This document shows, in pieces, positions 11,186 to 21,560 of a stretch of DNA of 64,000 nucleotides. Both the position numbers and the translations under genes were made by a program. The DNA comes from Aphrocallistes beatrix (lineage: Eukaryota > Porifera > Hexactinellida > Sceptrulophora > Aphrocallistidae), in NCBI GenBank assembly GCA_963281255.1, contig OY725489.1, positions 4,464,001 through 4,528,000 on the forward strand, read 5' to 3'. The notes under the pieces are model-generated. The model did not search any database, was not told where the DNA came from, and saw only the letters and a list, made by a program, of their open reading frames with translations. How positions within the stretch are numbered: position 1 is the first letter of the stretch; every line of letters starts with the position of its first letter.

Positions 11186-11533
11186 ATCCTTACTATACGT
11201 AGATACCATCTGGGTGCAGGGTTACTGTCCAACATGACTGCGATTAGGCTGTTATCTTGGCAGTTCCATCCCCATTCGGTGACCTCCATACGATCAGCCG
11301 TGCCCATCCACATCATCACCTGGAAATAGCACCTCAGAGAGTGAAATTCGTGGTGGAGGCTGTAGGTGACAGTCTTTCGGGTGTAGCGAAGCTTTTGCAC
11401 TCAATTTCTTGTAGAGGATAGTGTATCTCAAGTCGCGAAGACTATCCCCAGGTTTTGCATTGAACAACGCGATCATGACTTTATAACCAGTGCTTTCTAT
11501 CACAACTAGGTTTTGGTCTGGTGCTGAATGCAT
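11176..11533 (-). pseudogene. Frameshifted fragment of a TE-type protein
   Basis: Two overlapping minus frames give NLVVIESTGYKVMIALFNA and then, one frame away, FHSLRCYFQVMMWMG followed by EWGWNCQDNSLIAVMLD. The pattern S-x-R-x-Y-x-Q-V-x-x-W-M-G with a later W-G-W resembles a conserved C-terminal region I have seen in multi-copy arthropod proteins without assigned function. The fragment abuts the end of the GC-hairpin repeat. It has no start, carries at least one frameshift near 11340, and runs into unrelated sequence. I call it a relic and do not assign a function. Confidence 0.35.
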
Positions 11534-11534
11534 C

Positions 11535-12140
11535 AGGTTTTTAAGATGGATTCCTCTTTGAACTTGTACAGAGCAGACTTCTTTCCGAGCCCGAAAATGC
11601 TGGAAGTGGTTACTCGAAATATTGTCGAATTTCGTGGATTTACCTGTATATTAAAAAGCCCTCAGAGGGCCGTTGGAAAAAGGTAACGCTACCGAAATGG
11701 GTGAGGAGGAATGTGAAGTACCTCTACATAAATTTAAAAAAATGGTACTATTCCATTTGATAATTTTCCAAATTATTATTTCAGTTGCAAATACAAGGCA
11801 GGACACATTTACTCTCTCATATAATGTTTTATTTAAAATTATTATTCGCATAACTTATTTCATCATTGCACAAATCCTTGATCATAGAAAGCACTCAAAT
11901 GAAGACAAGCTCTCTCCCTGCCATCAACAAACGATGTTTACACAAGACTCCCGCCTAACATGGTGTGTATTCATATTATTTTATTTTTATCATGTTGATT
12001 CTTCGTATGATTACGAATATATTGATGCTTTAATGATTTTTATGTTGTGCTCTATAGGTGATCTAAGTATGATCTTATAGAGAAGTATAAAAGCACAGTT
12101 ATTAAGTCGGCAGGGTTGGGTTCAAGTACTTCTGTAAGTA
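11535..12140. other. No clear gene; hAT-like AAGTACTT tip at right end
   Basis: A 135-codon frame at 11673-12080 is hydrophobic and unlike any family I know; I do not call it a gene. At about 12111 the sequence CAGGGTTGGG is followed by repeated AAGTACTT palindromes up to about 12190, which resembles the tip of a hAT-type MITE. It seems to cut off the C-terminus of the Mutator gene. Confidence 0.4.
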
Positions 12141-12141
12141 C

Positions 12142-13779
12142 TTAAGTACAAGTACACCGAAAAAATGGCGAAAGTACTTTTCTTGAACTTTCAGTTTTTC
12201 TTCTGTTCTGAACGATAACAAGTGCGTAAAGATGGCCAATCCTCTGAACCTTTGAAGCGGGTATTGGTTTCGATGTTAAAGTTTTCGTAGTTTTCTTCCT
12301 CAATGCCTTTTTTAATCTCCCTTGCGCATGCCCGATGCACTCCTCCTTTCGTAGATTTTCCAATCCTTTGTACGGATCGTTTTCTCGTAATCGCTTAAAA
12401 GAGCTTGAGTCTCCATCGCCTACATATGTGGTATATGCTAGAGAATGTTTAGTGACAGATCTAGCCCAAATTTCAAGTGCAGCTGAAGATTCCATTCCTT
12501 GACTTGTCCCTGAATAATTTGCCGGACACTCGCCTGAATGTTTCTTCCAGTATTCGCTATACTCATCTGGATCGTCTTTCTTTCTCTCTTCAGTCCATTT
12601 GAGACATTTGCTGCACACGCGTTCATAGAGGACGTAGTCTAATACTTTACCGCTATATACCTCAATTGCAGCCGCGAAACCTTGATTGGAATAATTACCT
12701 CTCTGATGCCACGAGCCATCGTAACTGACAGTACAATTCTTACAGTCTGGGATATTTGAAGCGTCGGCTGTGTCGCGTACAAGTTTAGCTGACATAGACA
12801 TGGATTGCTGACAGATTGTATTTGCTGATTCGACCAATTTCAAGAGGGAAACTTTGTTCATTCGCTCCCAGGTATTCTGTATTCCAAGGAGATTGCACGA
12901 GAGTAAGAAATCATTCCAACTGACAGAGGTGCAGTGCACTGATAATAAAGCCCTCACGTTCACTTCCGACTTTTTCCGGGATAGCATTTGGGGATCATTC
13001 ACGGCTTCCGTGGGTTGCATGCCAATAGGCAGGGAAGTTGGGAATTCGGCTATAACAAGATGGCAATAGCTACACTTTATTAATAAATATGACTGTAAAC
13101 CATCTCGAAAGGCGTATTGATATAGTTTGAGTGGTCCTGTACATTTTGGTTCAGTGCATCTTAATAGAGAGAATACCATGCTAAGTAAGTCCATGTCGAT
13201 CATTTGGGATCCATGTGGAATTAATAGATCACGAAATGAGTGAGTTTCATCTTTACGCAATTTGATGCTTATAAATTTATTTGGAGGGGGAAACATTACT
13301 TGTTTGAATAGTCCAGATGTCGGCTTTGATGGTAGTCTCTTTGCAGGTAGTGGTGTGAAAACTGATTTTCTTTTCAGTCCTTCCCCTTTACGAAACTTCC
13401 CAACGTTGACTTTTTTTACTCTCCTTTTGCCTCTGAGTGAAGAAGAAGGAACTTTAATGGAGTTATCCGAATCTTCGGAAGTCTGTGAAGACAAGGCAAA
13501 CTGTGAGAAAGTAGATCTGAGCTCAGTAGGAGAGGTTGAAGAAGGGATTACATCAGTTGGAATATTTGGAACTTTGAATACGCAATCATCTTTAGTGACT
13601 GCTTGAGACAAGCCAGAGTCACTTGATTCTATACTAGAAGCGAAGGGAGATGGAATTCTAACCAACGGGAGATCGGCACTTCTAAATATTGGAACAGTTT
13701 CTTGCTCCGAAGAAGACATTTCTTGTTCTGAAAAAGACATTGTAATTTGTGTTTGTATATATTTATCAATAAATTTCAT
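12142..13779 (-). pseudogene. Mutator-like (MULE) transposase, 3' truncated
   Basis: A 545-codon open frame whose likely start is Met14 or Met15 (about 13740). The N-terminal 180 residues are Ser/Lys-rich and low in complexity. A zinc-ribbon pattern follows (C208, C213, C236, C239). The DDE core begins at VSYDGSWHQRG (D354), continues through a CCHC-type insert (C389, C392, H414, C418), and reaches YVGDGDSSSFKRL (D455), then CIGHAQGRLKKAL. This is the layout of animal Mutator-like transposase domains, which cut and paste TIR elements. The region expected to hold the third acidic residue and the C-terminus is missing: the last 10-15 residues come from an inserted AAGTACTT-rich tip. The frame itself is otherwise open. 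A related N-terminus occurs at 4414 and a minisatellite lies just upstream. Host function is possible but not indicated. Confidence 0.7.
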
Positions 13780-13813
13780 TATTTTATATCCATATTTATA
13801 CCAACTATATTTA

Positions 13814-14229
13814 GACTCTAGTTTCTATTTAGCAGTGAAGGAATTGCATTCTTGCCATGTGTTTAGATTTGAAATAAAGCATATACAATATTGTCTATTT
13901 TAAGACTAGTTTCTATTTAGCAGTGAAGGAATTGCATTCTTGCCATGTGTTTAGATTTGAAATAAAGCATATACAATATTGTCTATTTTAAGACTCTAGT
14001 TTCTATTTAGCAGTGAAGGAATTGCATTCTTGCCATGTGTTTAGATTTGAAATAAAGCATATACAATATTGTCTATTTTAAGACTCTAGTTACTATTTAG
14101 CACTGAAGGAATTGGATTCTTGCCTTGTGTTTAGATTTGAAATAAAGCATATACAATATTGTCTATTTTAAGACTAGTTTCTATTTAGCACTGAAGGAAT
14201 TGGATTCTTGCCATGTGTTTAGATTTGAA
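13814..14229. repeat. 88-90 bp tandem repeat upstream of MULE gene
   Basis: Units begin at 13814, 13904, 13992, 14082 and 14172, the last one partial. They are nearly identical over blocks such as TTCTATTTAGCA and TTGCATTCTTGCCATG. The array lies 35 bases upstream of the MULE frame's start. Tandem repeats within terminal regions are known for some Mutator groups, so it may be the remnant of that element's terminal repeat. The matching array at the other end is not present. Confidence 0.85.
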
Positions 14230-14467
14230 GCTCAAAATAATATTTTTTTCAAAAGGTGCGAAACTATATATATGTTGCAGGCTAAATGCGTTTTCAGGCC
14301 AAACGCGTTTGGCGATGCGTTTTCATTATTTTCTAAAACCTATGGGTGTATTTCTAATTAAATAATTGAAGTTGTAATATATGTACATTATACCACGATT
14401 AGTAATCATAGGAATATCTTACAAACCTTTACATATTTCTCATAATTAGACTGTATTTGTCATAATG

Positions 14468-15196
14468 GTAATCATTGATGATTTTATTTACATACGATAG
14501 ATTTTAAATTCAAAGTTATTGATTCAATATACTTTTGTTTGCTGTATTCGATTTTATAAAGATTCGTAACTCTGCCATTTGTTTGGTATCTCGTCATATC
14601 AAACTCTAAAATACCTAGACTAAATATAGATTTCCTACCGCTCCATTAACTGAATGGAATTTAAATACAGTACATCCTCGCTAATCTGGACAGCTCTCGT
14701 TCAGATAAGTGAATTTGTTGAATTTGTATTATTTCGCCCTGATTGCTTACTTAACGAGTTTTTCAATCTTAAAGATAGATTTAAGTTTATAACTTTTATT
14801 CAAGGCACGGAGGAGAATAATAATATTTTTCGGGTGTTCGGAGTAACGAGGGTTCGGATTGGCGAGGTTCGGACTATCGAGGGTGTACTGTAATAATATT
14901 TCTTAAACGAACGAATTCCAGAAAGTAGGAGCGCATTCCTTTTGTCTAATCCTCTCTCTAAACAGCAAATAGATTTGTTGCTCACGTAATGCAAGTTTTT
15001 TGTCAAACTATTATTCGATTTTCTTGTTATGAAACCCAAGTATTTTGTGGCATTTTGAGTTACAGGTTTTGCGCGAACGTCTGCATTTGCATCTTTTTGA
15101 AATGAAACTCGCAAAGTGTTGGAAAAAAAACTAGAAGCTGATGTTTATAATTTCATTAATTCCTTTATTTCAACCTTAACGACTCATTTTTTTTAA
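14468..15196 (+). repeat. Left terminal inverted repeat of P-like element
   Basis: Matches the reverse complement of 19646-20443 over blocks such as ACATACGATAGATTTTAAAT, TTTCCTACCGCTCCATTAAC and CTCACGTAATGCAAG. Net length without the inserted MITE is about 506 bases. Small indels and substitutions show that the arms are old. The frame at 14800-15114 lies wholly inside this repeat and is not called a gene. Confidence 0.75.
14668..14890. mobile_element. Pogo-type MITE nested in left TIR
   Basis: The ends are CAGTACATCCTCGCTAATCT and, inverted, CAGTACACCCTCGATAGTCC, flanked by TA on both sides. It is 223 bp and non-coding. The sequence on both sides matches the right arm of the P-like element continuously, which proves the insertion. 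Confidence 0.85.
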
Positions 15197-15384
15197 AATA
15201 GGTAGATTTTAACAGGAGAGTAACTCCTGATATTTTGTTTACCTTTATGACCGTGTAAAGCTGAAACCACCCCAAAGAAAGAGCGAACAAGCAAATTTAT
15301 CTTCATCATATTGCTTGTAGATACGATTTATTCCATGCTAATCGCTCCATATATATGCTAAATAACTTTACTCATAGTCTAGAA

Positions 15385-17721
15385 CAGTGTTTCTCAAAGT
15401 GGGCCGTAGAGCCCCCTGGGGGGCGCTGAAGGGTTGTAGGGGGGCGGCCACGCAGCAAGGGGGCGCTGGGGGATCGCTGGGGGTTATAGAAAGCGAAACA
15501 AAGATACGACCTCACGTCAAGAAAGCCATACCATATTCCTAAATATTAATTAACAATAGGTGCTAACAAATACTTCAAGGATCAAAGCCATTTACAGTGG
15601 TAATAACTCTTGGTGATTATTAACAACAACCAATCCTTAAAAATGAATGAACAATACAATAGTTACACTGTCTATGGCTTTTCTTATCGAAATACACCAC
15701 TGCCATGTTCTTAAAACAAATGTCAACTTCGTAATAGTCAGTGATCTGTTTAATTTCAATATAAATTTATAAGTACAAATCTAAATCGAATAGAATTGAT
15801 AAACTCGATCGAATAAATGAATAGTAAAAAGAAGTGTAGACAGTATAGTGCTGATTATATCAAATACGGATTTGTTAAATCCCCGTCCAATGAACAACTC
15901 CCAATGTGCTTGTTGTGCGAACAAGTTTTTTCTAATGAGGGAATGAAGCCATCAATAATGATTGATCATCTGAAAACGCGGCACAGTAATAAGGTAGAAA
16001 AAGATGTGCAATTCTTCATTAAATTGAGGGACAGCCGAAAAACAATGGGCGGAATCTTTGGGAAAATAGATAGACAAAACATTGATGGTTTGGTTGCCTC
16101 TTATAACATTTCGCTACTAATTGCAAAATCTGGTAAGCCACATACAATTGGTGAAAAACTCATTTTACCCGCAATCCAGGAAGCAGTTACAACTGTTATG
16201 CATTCAGATGGGCGAAGTGTGATTCAGTCCATTCCGTTGAGCAATGATACTGTGGCTAGGAGAATAATTTTGATGGCTAGTGATGTTGAGAAAACCATAT
16301 ACAGTATACTTAAAACAACGGAATTTTCTCTTCAAATTGACGAATCCACATTGCCTGGTAACGAAGCACTGCTCCTTGCATATGTCCGCTTTATTCACGA
16401 AGAAATAATGGTTGAAGAAATGTTGTTTGTTGCTAGACGGCTTGTAACTGATACAAAAGGTGAATCTATCTACAAAGTCGTGGAAAATTTCTTTCAAGAA
16501 AAGGAAATTCCCATGAATAATATCATTGCTTGTGCAACAGATGGGGCGCCAGCTATGGTTGGTAGGCATCGTGGTTTCATTTCGTACTTGAAAAAGGCTA
16601 TGCCTGAGGTTTTCGCTATTCACTGCGTCGTCCATCGAGAACATTTGGTCGCAAAACATTTAAGTGGTCGCTTGCACAACTCATTGCATATAGTCATTAC
16701 TGTTATCAATAAAATCAAAGCTTCCGCACTCAAGGAAAGAATATTTCGCCAATTATGTTACAAAAACGAAACAGAATTTGAACATCTGCTTTTGCACACA
16801 GAAGTGAGGTGGCTCTCAAAAGGAAAGTGTCTCAGTCGGTTCTACAGTCTTTTGGACACCATTCTAGAATTTTTAGAGGAAGAGAACCCGCAGTTAATGC
16901 AGCTAGTCAGTGCAGCGAAATCTGATGTAGCTTACTTGACTGACATTTTTGATAAGTTCAACGCAATGAACTTACAACTACAAGGCAATGTAGTCACTCT
17001 GGTCAAGTGCAAAACTGTTGTCAGCTCCTATAGGGAAACTAACGTTATTTAAACAAAATATCGGTAGACGAGAATTTTACCAGTTTCCTCACTTAGCAGG
17101 ACTCGAAATTTCAGATGACGATTTGCTAGCTTATTGTGAACATCTTGAAGTACTGAAAGCGGATATGATCAAGCGATTCACTGACTTGTTGGAACTTGAA
17201 CCGCCTCATTGGCTAATTGACCCATTCTGTGTGGATGCTACAACAGTTCCACTCTATTTGCATGAAGAGCTGATGGACATGCAAAGTGATTGCGAGGAAA
17301 AAGCTCGTTTTACAATGATGGGGTATGAACGATTTTGGATTGCAATCCCAGGACGAAATAAATTTCCCAATTTGTGGAAAGTAGCAATCCTGCTAGTTCT
17401 GGCGTTCCCGACATCTTATCTCGTTGAGAGAGGTTTTAGTGCAGTCGTTCAATTACTAACGAAGCAAAGAAACAGACTAGATATTTCTCAATGTGGAGAT
17501 TTGAGATTGCTGCTAACTGAAATGAAACCAGATGTAAATAGGATTATCGACGAACATCACGCTCAATTACACCCTTCTCATTAATTTAACTGATTAATAC
17601 TCCTTATAATTATTAAACAAATACGAGTGTGGTAAAAATATTTATACTTTCTGGAGGGGGGCGGTATCGAGGGAATATTGTTGACAAGGGGCGCTGTCCG
17701 AAAAAAGTTTGAGAAACACTG
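15385..17721 (+). mobile_element. hAT transposon, complete, nested in P-like element
   Basis: The ends share CAGTGTTTCTCAAA as perfect 14-base inverted repeats. The flanks carry the exact 8-bp duplication GTCTAGAA (15377-15384 and 17722-17729). Length is 2337 bp with one transposase gene. The subterminal parts are rich in GGGGGGCG and GGGGCGCTG, which occur at both ends. Confidence 0.92.
15817..17584 (+). pseudogene. hAT transposase (ZBED5-like), one frameshift
   Basis: The first 411 codons (15817-17052) and the last 188 (ending 17584) lie in different frames that overlap at about 17018-17052. One small indel near 17020-17030 therefore breaks an otherwise whole transposase of roughly 590 residues. 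The N-terminus has a BED-type zinc finger (C31, C34, H51, H56). The catalytic region includes FSLQIDEST and ACATDGAPAMVG, two acidic positions of the hAT DDE core. The C-terminus YLVERGFSAVVQLLTKQRNR is the hAT dimerisation region. The family resembles ZBED5/FAM200/SCAND3-type proteins. The ATG at 15817 is the first in frame and sits 430 bp inside the element end. A sequencing error could mimic the single lesion. Confidence 0.88.
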
Positions 17722-17729
17722 GTCTAGAA

Positions 17730-19256
17730 CTGTCACAGGAAGTTTCTTTACGTGTAATATACCCACAAATGTAGTATAACGTCGAGCGTTCAGAATCGTT
17801 AAGATTGGAGGATTCCTCAAAACACTTTTCAGTTAATTCGATATCATATTCATTATTTAACAAATTCTCTTTGCAAAAGTCGTCAACTTGGTCGATGTTC
17901 GTTGTTGCAATATCCAAGAACAGTTTGACTCGAACTATGAGCACTTGGTCTACTGATGTTAATTACCTCCACTCGATTGGCGGTATATACCGACTCGGCT
18001 TCCAAACGATCAGATTGTAGTTTGCCAGGAATCACGTATGCCATACCTAAAGATAGGAATTGCCTAGTAACCTCAACTAGGCCGTTCAATGAACGATGTA
18101 ATTAATTTGCTTCACTCGTCAAACAACGAATCCGTTTACCACTCAGACCGTTGTCCATTTCCTTAAAATTGGTTGCCATTTGAAGTATGAAAGTTAACCG
18201 AGGGTCTTCAGGATCCGTATTTAGTCGTCGGTCGTCATCATTAAGTCGTGTTCCAGTATGGGGACATTTAACATTTGTAATATTGATGAGTCGCATAACT
18301 TGTCTGACGAATGCTGCTGTGTCATTATTTTGCGGCTCTCGTAAACGGGCCACTGTTTTATCATTAAAAACATTGAAAACTAATTTGCACTTTTTTTGTC
18401 AAAATTGCTTGGATATAAAGTCTGGTGATTTAATTGAGTTGTTTTATAATATTTACTCGTTTAAGCTTGGTGTATAGATATTAAATATTTCCATTTAATT
18501 TGAACTGCTGCGTCTGAACTTGGATCTTTGAATTCTAACGTTTTCGTTTTCTCTGTTAACCAATTATTCTAAATATTTATAATCAAATGGTAGAGTAAAA
18601 ATAGGGAAGGAAAGAAAGAGTTTGGATTAGGGTGATCTATGGAAGTAATATCTGAACTAACGTACCGATCGTAATACAATCTGAATGTTTTTTGATTGAC
18701 ACTTAAATTATCAGTCATCACGGAGAACACTACACCACCAGATCCATGGTTGATATTAATAAGAATCTGCAATTGTTCAAACAGAAATTGCGCTGTTAAA
18801 TTCATTACTGGAAGTAATCGAGCTACAAATGCAGGAGTACCAAGTTAAGGAGATGGCGAACAAGATTTTTTTTTACCTTTTATTAGCACTAAGTTGAAGA
18901 TCATCAGAAATAACAGGTGAGTATTGACAGAAACAAGTGAGTCATCCAGTTTTACCAACCTTATGGAATTCTTCAAATCTTGAAATGCTACGGGTAGAGA
19001 TCGACGGTATTTCACGAGATTATTCCAGCAAGAGATAGTATCTTTCTTCATATTTAGTCGTTCTGATGTCTTTTTGACGTGTTTCAGACGATACTCCACG
19101 TTTATCAATCTCCCGCACAATTGTTTTAGAGCTTTGTGGTGATAGGGAATTCCGTAGACCAAATATGAATGGTGGGTCAGTTGGCTTGCAATTCGAACCT
19201 TGTACTTTTACTGTCCGATACCCAGTAGGCCAATAGTTTATGCATATACGTACCAA
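17730..19256 (-). pseudogene. P-element-like (THAP9-type) transposase relic
   Basis: Minus-strand pieces in several frames follow the order of a P/THAP9 transposase. They are VFSVMTDNLSVNQKTF (about 18740-18690), WLTEKTKTLEF after a NIxNN word with a stop in place of Arg (about 18580), RLNDDDRR and DPRLTFILQMATNF (about 18260-18160), AYVIPGKLQSDRLEAE (about 18050-18000) and LYYICGYITRKE (about 17780-17740). These are the segments around the catalytic core and the C-terminal GxxxxDRxE region of the P family. The C-terminus continued into 15130-15384 before the hAT element split it. Numerous stops and frameshifts show long decay. No THAP zinc finger is recognisable. Confidence 0.8.
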
Positions 19257-19387
19257 TACTCGGGATGATTTCGGATATTAGCTTATTCGGAAGGCGGTCT
19301 ACCCACCGCTTGCGCTCAACGAAATCTCTCGGGAATTTTTACTACTTATCCTACTTATCCTAAGGCATAAATGAACTCTAACAGGCT

Positions 19388-19591
19388 CAGGGGTTTATCT
19401 AGGTGCTCGGCCGGCACTTATAGATGCCAGTCTGGTGCCGTCCGAGGAGCCAAGGTGCTTGCAGTGTGATTCGATTTTGGTGCTGGATTTCAATCACCCT
19501 TGGAATTACAAGATAAACCCCTGTTTGGGTGCCATATAACTTTTATCACCTTCAAAAAAGTGCCGACTGGGAAATCCTAGATAAACCCATG
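19388..19591. mobile_element. hAT MITE nested in P-like element
   Basis: The ends are CAGGGGTTTATCTAGG and, inverted, CATGGGTTTATCTAGG. The exact 8-bp duplication AACAGGCT lies at 19380-19387 and 19592-19599. It is 204 bp, non-coding, with GCCGGCACTT and GCCGACT blocks near the two ends. Confidence 0.9.
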
Positions 19592-19645
19592 AACAGGCTA
19601 ACAAGTAAAATAAATCAAGATTGAGTTTCCTTATTTATTCCAAAC

Positions 19646-20443
19646 AATTAAAAAAATCGTTAAGGCTGAAATGAAGGAAATAATGAAAAATCAGTCTGTA
19701 GTTTTTTTACACTTTGTGAGTTTCCCGTCCGTGTATTCTAGAAATCCTTGGAACAAGCTACAATGCAATCGCACATTAGGATGTAATTCAAACAGATGGA
19801 AATGCAAAATCGCAAAAAACGCCACAAAACATTCGGGTGTCATAATAAGACAATCGAATAATAATTTGACAAACAACTTCTTGCATTACGTGACCACACA
19901 CATCATCGTACATCTCTAACATTTATATCAACTATTTGTTGTTTCCAGAGAGGATTAGACAAAAGAAATACTCCTACTTTATGGTATTCGTTCGTTTGAG
20001 AAATCTTGTTATTTAAATTCCATTCAGTTAATGGAGCGGTAGGAAATCTATATTTAATCTAGGTATTTTAGAGTTTGATAAGACGAGCATAGGCGTCGGA
20101 CCCACCCGGCCACCCGGCATGGGCCGGGCGGCCCTAAGGGGCTACCCGGCTCTACCCGGTTCTACCGGGCATAGTCGGTTATGCCCTGGTAGGCCCAGAG
20201 GGCCTACCTGGCTGGGTAAAACCTTACCCGATACATTCCCAAAGTCCTAGAACCGTGTATCAGGCAGTATTATGTATTATTCCGTGAATGTAGCGGCCAG
20301 GGGAATCGATTGGGCCGACCTCGGTGCCTTCGGGCCGGGCAGCCCCAAGGGCTTGCGGGCCCATTTCCGACGCCTATGATGACGAGAATCGAGTACAGCA
20401 AAGAATTTAAAATCTATCGTATGTAAATAAAATCATCAATGAT
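19646..20443 (-). repeat. Right terminal inverted repeat of P-like element
   Basis: Inverted copy of 14468-15196, with a 281-bp insertion removed giving about 517 bases. Shared blocks include TTCCATTCAGTTAATGGAGC and TCGTATGTAAATAAAATCATC. The 82-codon frame at 19671-19919 falls inside this arm and is not called as a gene. Confidence 0.75.
20098..20378. mobile_element. GC-rich hAT-like MITE nested in right TIR
   Basis: The ends CATAGGCGTCGGA and, inverted, CATAGGCGTCGGA are perfect. The flanking octamers AAGACGAG and ATGACGAG differ at one base, and the uninterrupted left arm has ATGACGAG at the same place, so this is an 8-bp duplication with one later change. The inside is rich in CCCGG and GGCCC palindromes, in stark contrast to its AT-rich surroundings. 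Confidence 0.85.
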
Positions 20444-20444
20444 T

Positions 20445-20990
20445 AACAAATCCAAGAAAAGGAATGTTTAATTCTTATTTCGTCTTGACCCAATTATCTT
20501 GTCTTTACTATTTATTTAACTTTAGGTATGAATTTGAGAAATACTGAACAATATCAAAATACTCCAAGCATCTACCTAGAATTGAAAGTGTAATGATATT
20601 CCTTGGTCAATATTCAGCTGCTACAGCCATTTAATTGCACGCACACAATCTAACTGCAAAATACATCCAATATTGCAATTGAACTTCCTCGAATTTATCA
20701 CAAGCGAAATATTTCAAGAGTAAGACCATCCAATCACAATTGAATGCATCTCACTGCTTTGTAGATCTATTTTGCGTGGGGAGGAACATAGGGATGGCTA
20801 TTAGAGGAGGAGGAGGAGGCCGTCATTTATTAACAAATTATTACTACAGTCGAAACCGTTTTTTCTTACTATTTCTTTACAAGTTCAAACAGTAAGAAAA
20901 AGCCTGCGCTGCTCACCTTGTAGACACTCCCTGAGGACGCCTAACTATATGAATATTGTAAACAAAAGCTAACGAGTAATTTCTCAAATG
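20445..20990. other. No gene seen
   Basis: AT-rich with a short GGAGGAGGAGG run near 20805-20818. I see no frame or element boundary. Confidence 0.5.
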
Positions 20991-20994
20991 GATC

Positions 20995-21420
20995 TGAAAA
21001 TGTAATATTCTAAATCTACACCCCTGAAAACCCCATATCGACCGTTGGAAGCCAGCCTCTAGCCTATTTTTGTAATTTAATTATTTTATGTATCTATTAT
21101 AAACAAAAGTAAACAAATAATTTATAATATTTACTTTATGTCTGTGATGTAAACAAATTTAAACAAATAATTATGTTATTGACCTGAATATGTATATTTG
21201 AAATCTACACCCCTGAAAACCCCATGTCAATCATTGGAAGCCAGCCTCTAGCCTATTTTTATAATTTGTTTTTGTATATATCAACATTTAATAGCTCATA
21301 AAATATACACATTGTTTCTTTCAATGTGCGAAAATCGGAATCTACATATTAACATATCCTATTAGCCGTTCGCTTTTAGCTTAAAATAAGATTTTTTTCG
21401 AAAGGTGTGAAAATATGTAA
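20995..21420 (+). repeat. Two tandem copies of a Helitron-type body repeat
   Basis: The segment AAATCTACACCCCTGAAAAC..GGAAGCCAGCCTCTAGCC occurs twice, about 190 bp apart (about 21010 and 21200). Related copies are at 24590-24650 (plus), 46735-46790 and 47350-47410 (minus). Near 21370-21410 is TTAAAATAAGATTTTTTTCG, shared in inverse with about 44805-44830 beside the Helitron end. No coding content. Confidence 0.65.
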
Positions 21421-21560
21421 TATGTTAATAACTTATAAAACATTCATATTATTACTTTCAAAGCGCGAAAATCTGATCCTACATGGTAAAATACCTTACA
21501 TTAGTCGTTGAGATCTTACTTATATCTTTAATTAAACTAAGTTTTGGTGTGGTGCTGTTA

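Larger units (their letters stand above)
14468..20443 (-). mobile_element. P-like transposon with long TIRs, four nested insertions
   Basis: The outer 500-odd bases at each end are inverted copies: left 14468-15196 and right 19646-20443, each interrupted by one MITE. Between them lie remains of a P-type transposase on the minus strand. Subtracting the four insertions (223, 2337, 204 and 281 bp) and their target duplications leaves about 2.9 kb, the size of a standard P element. Drosophila P has 31-bp ends, so TIRs of about 510 bp are notable. The outermost bases (TAATCATTGATG and inverse) are clear, but no 8-bp duplication could be recognised outside them, so the limits may be off by some bases. 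Confidence 0.7.

Noticed and set aside
11673-12080. 135-codon plus-strand frame
   Set aside because: AT-rich, hydrophobic, no recognisable motif, and no promoter or splice support.
16204-16659. 151-codon minus-strand frame in the hAT element
   Set aside because: Antisense to a clear hAT transposase core, and no family resemblance.
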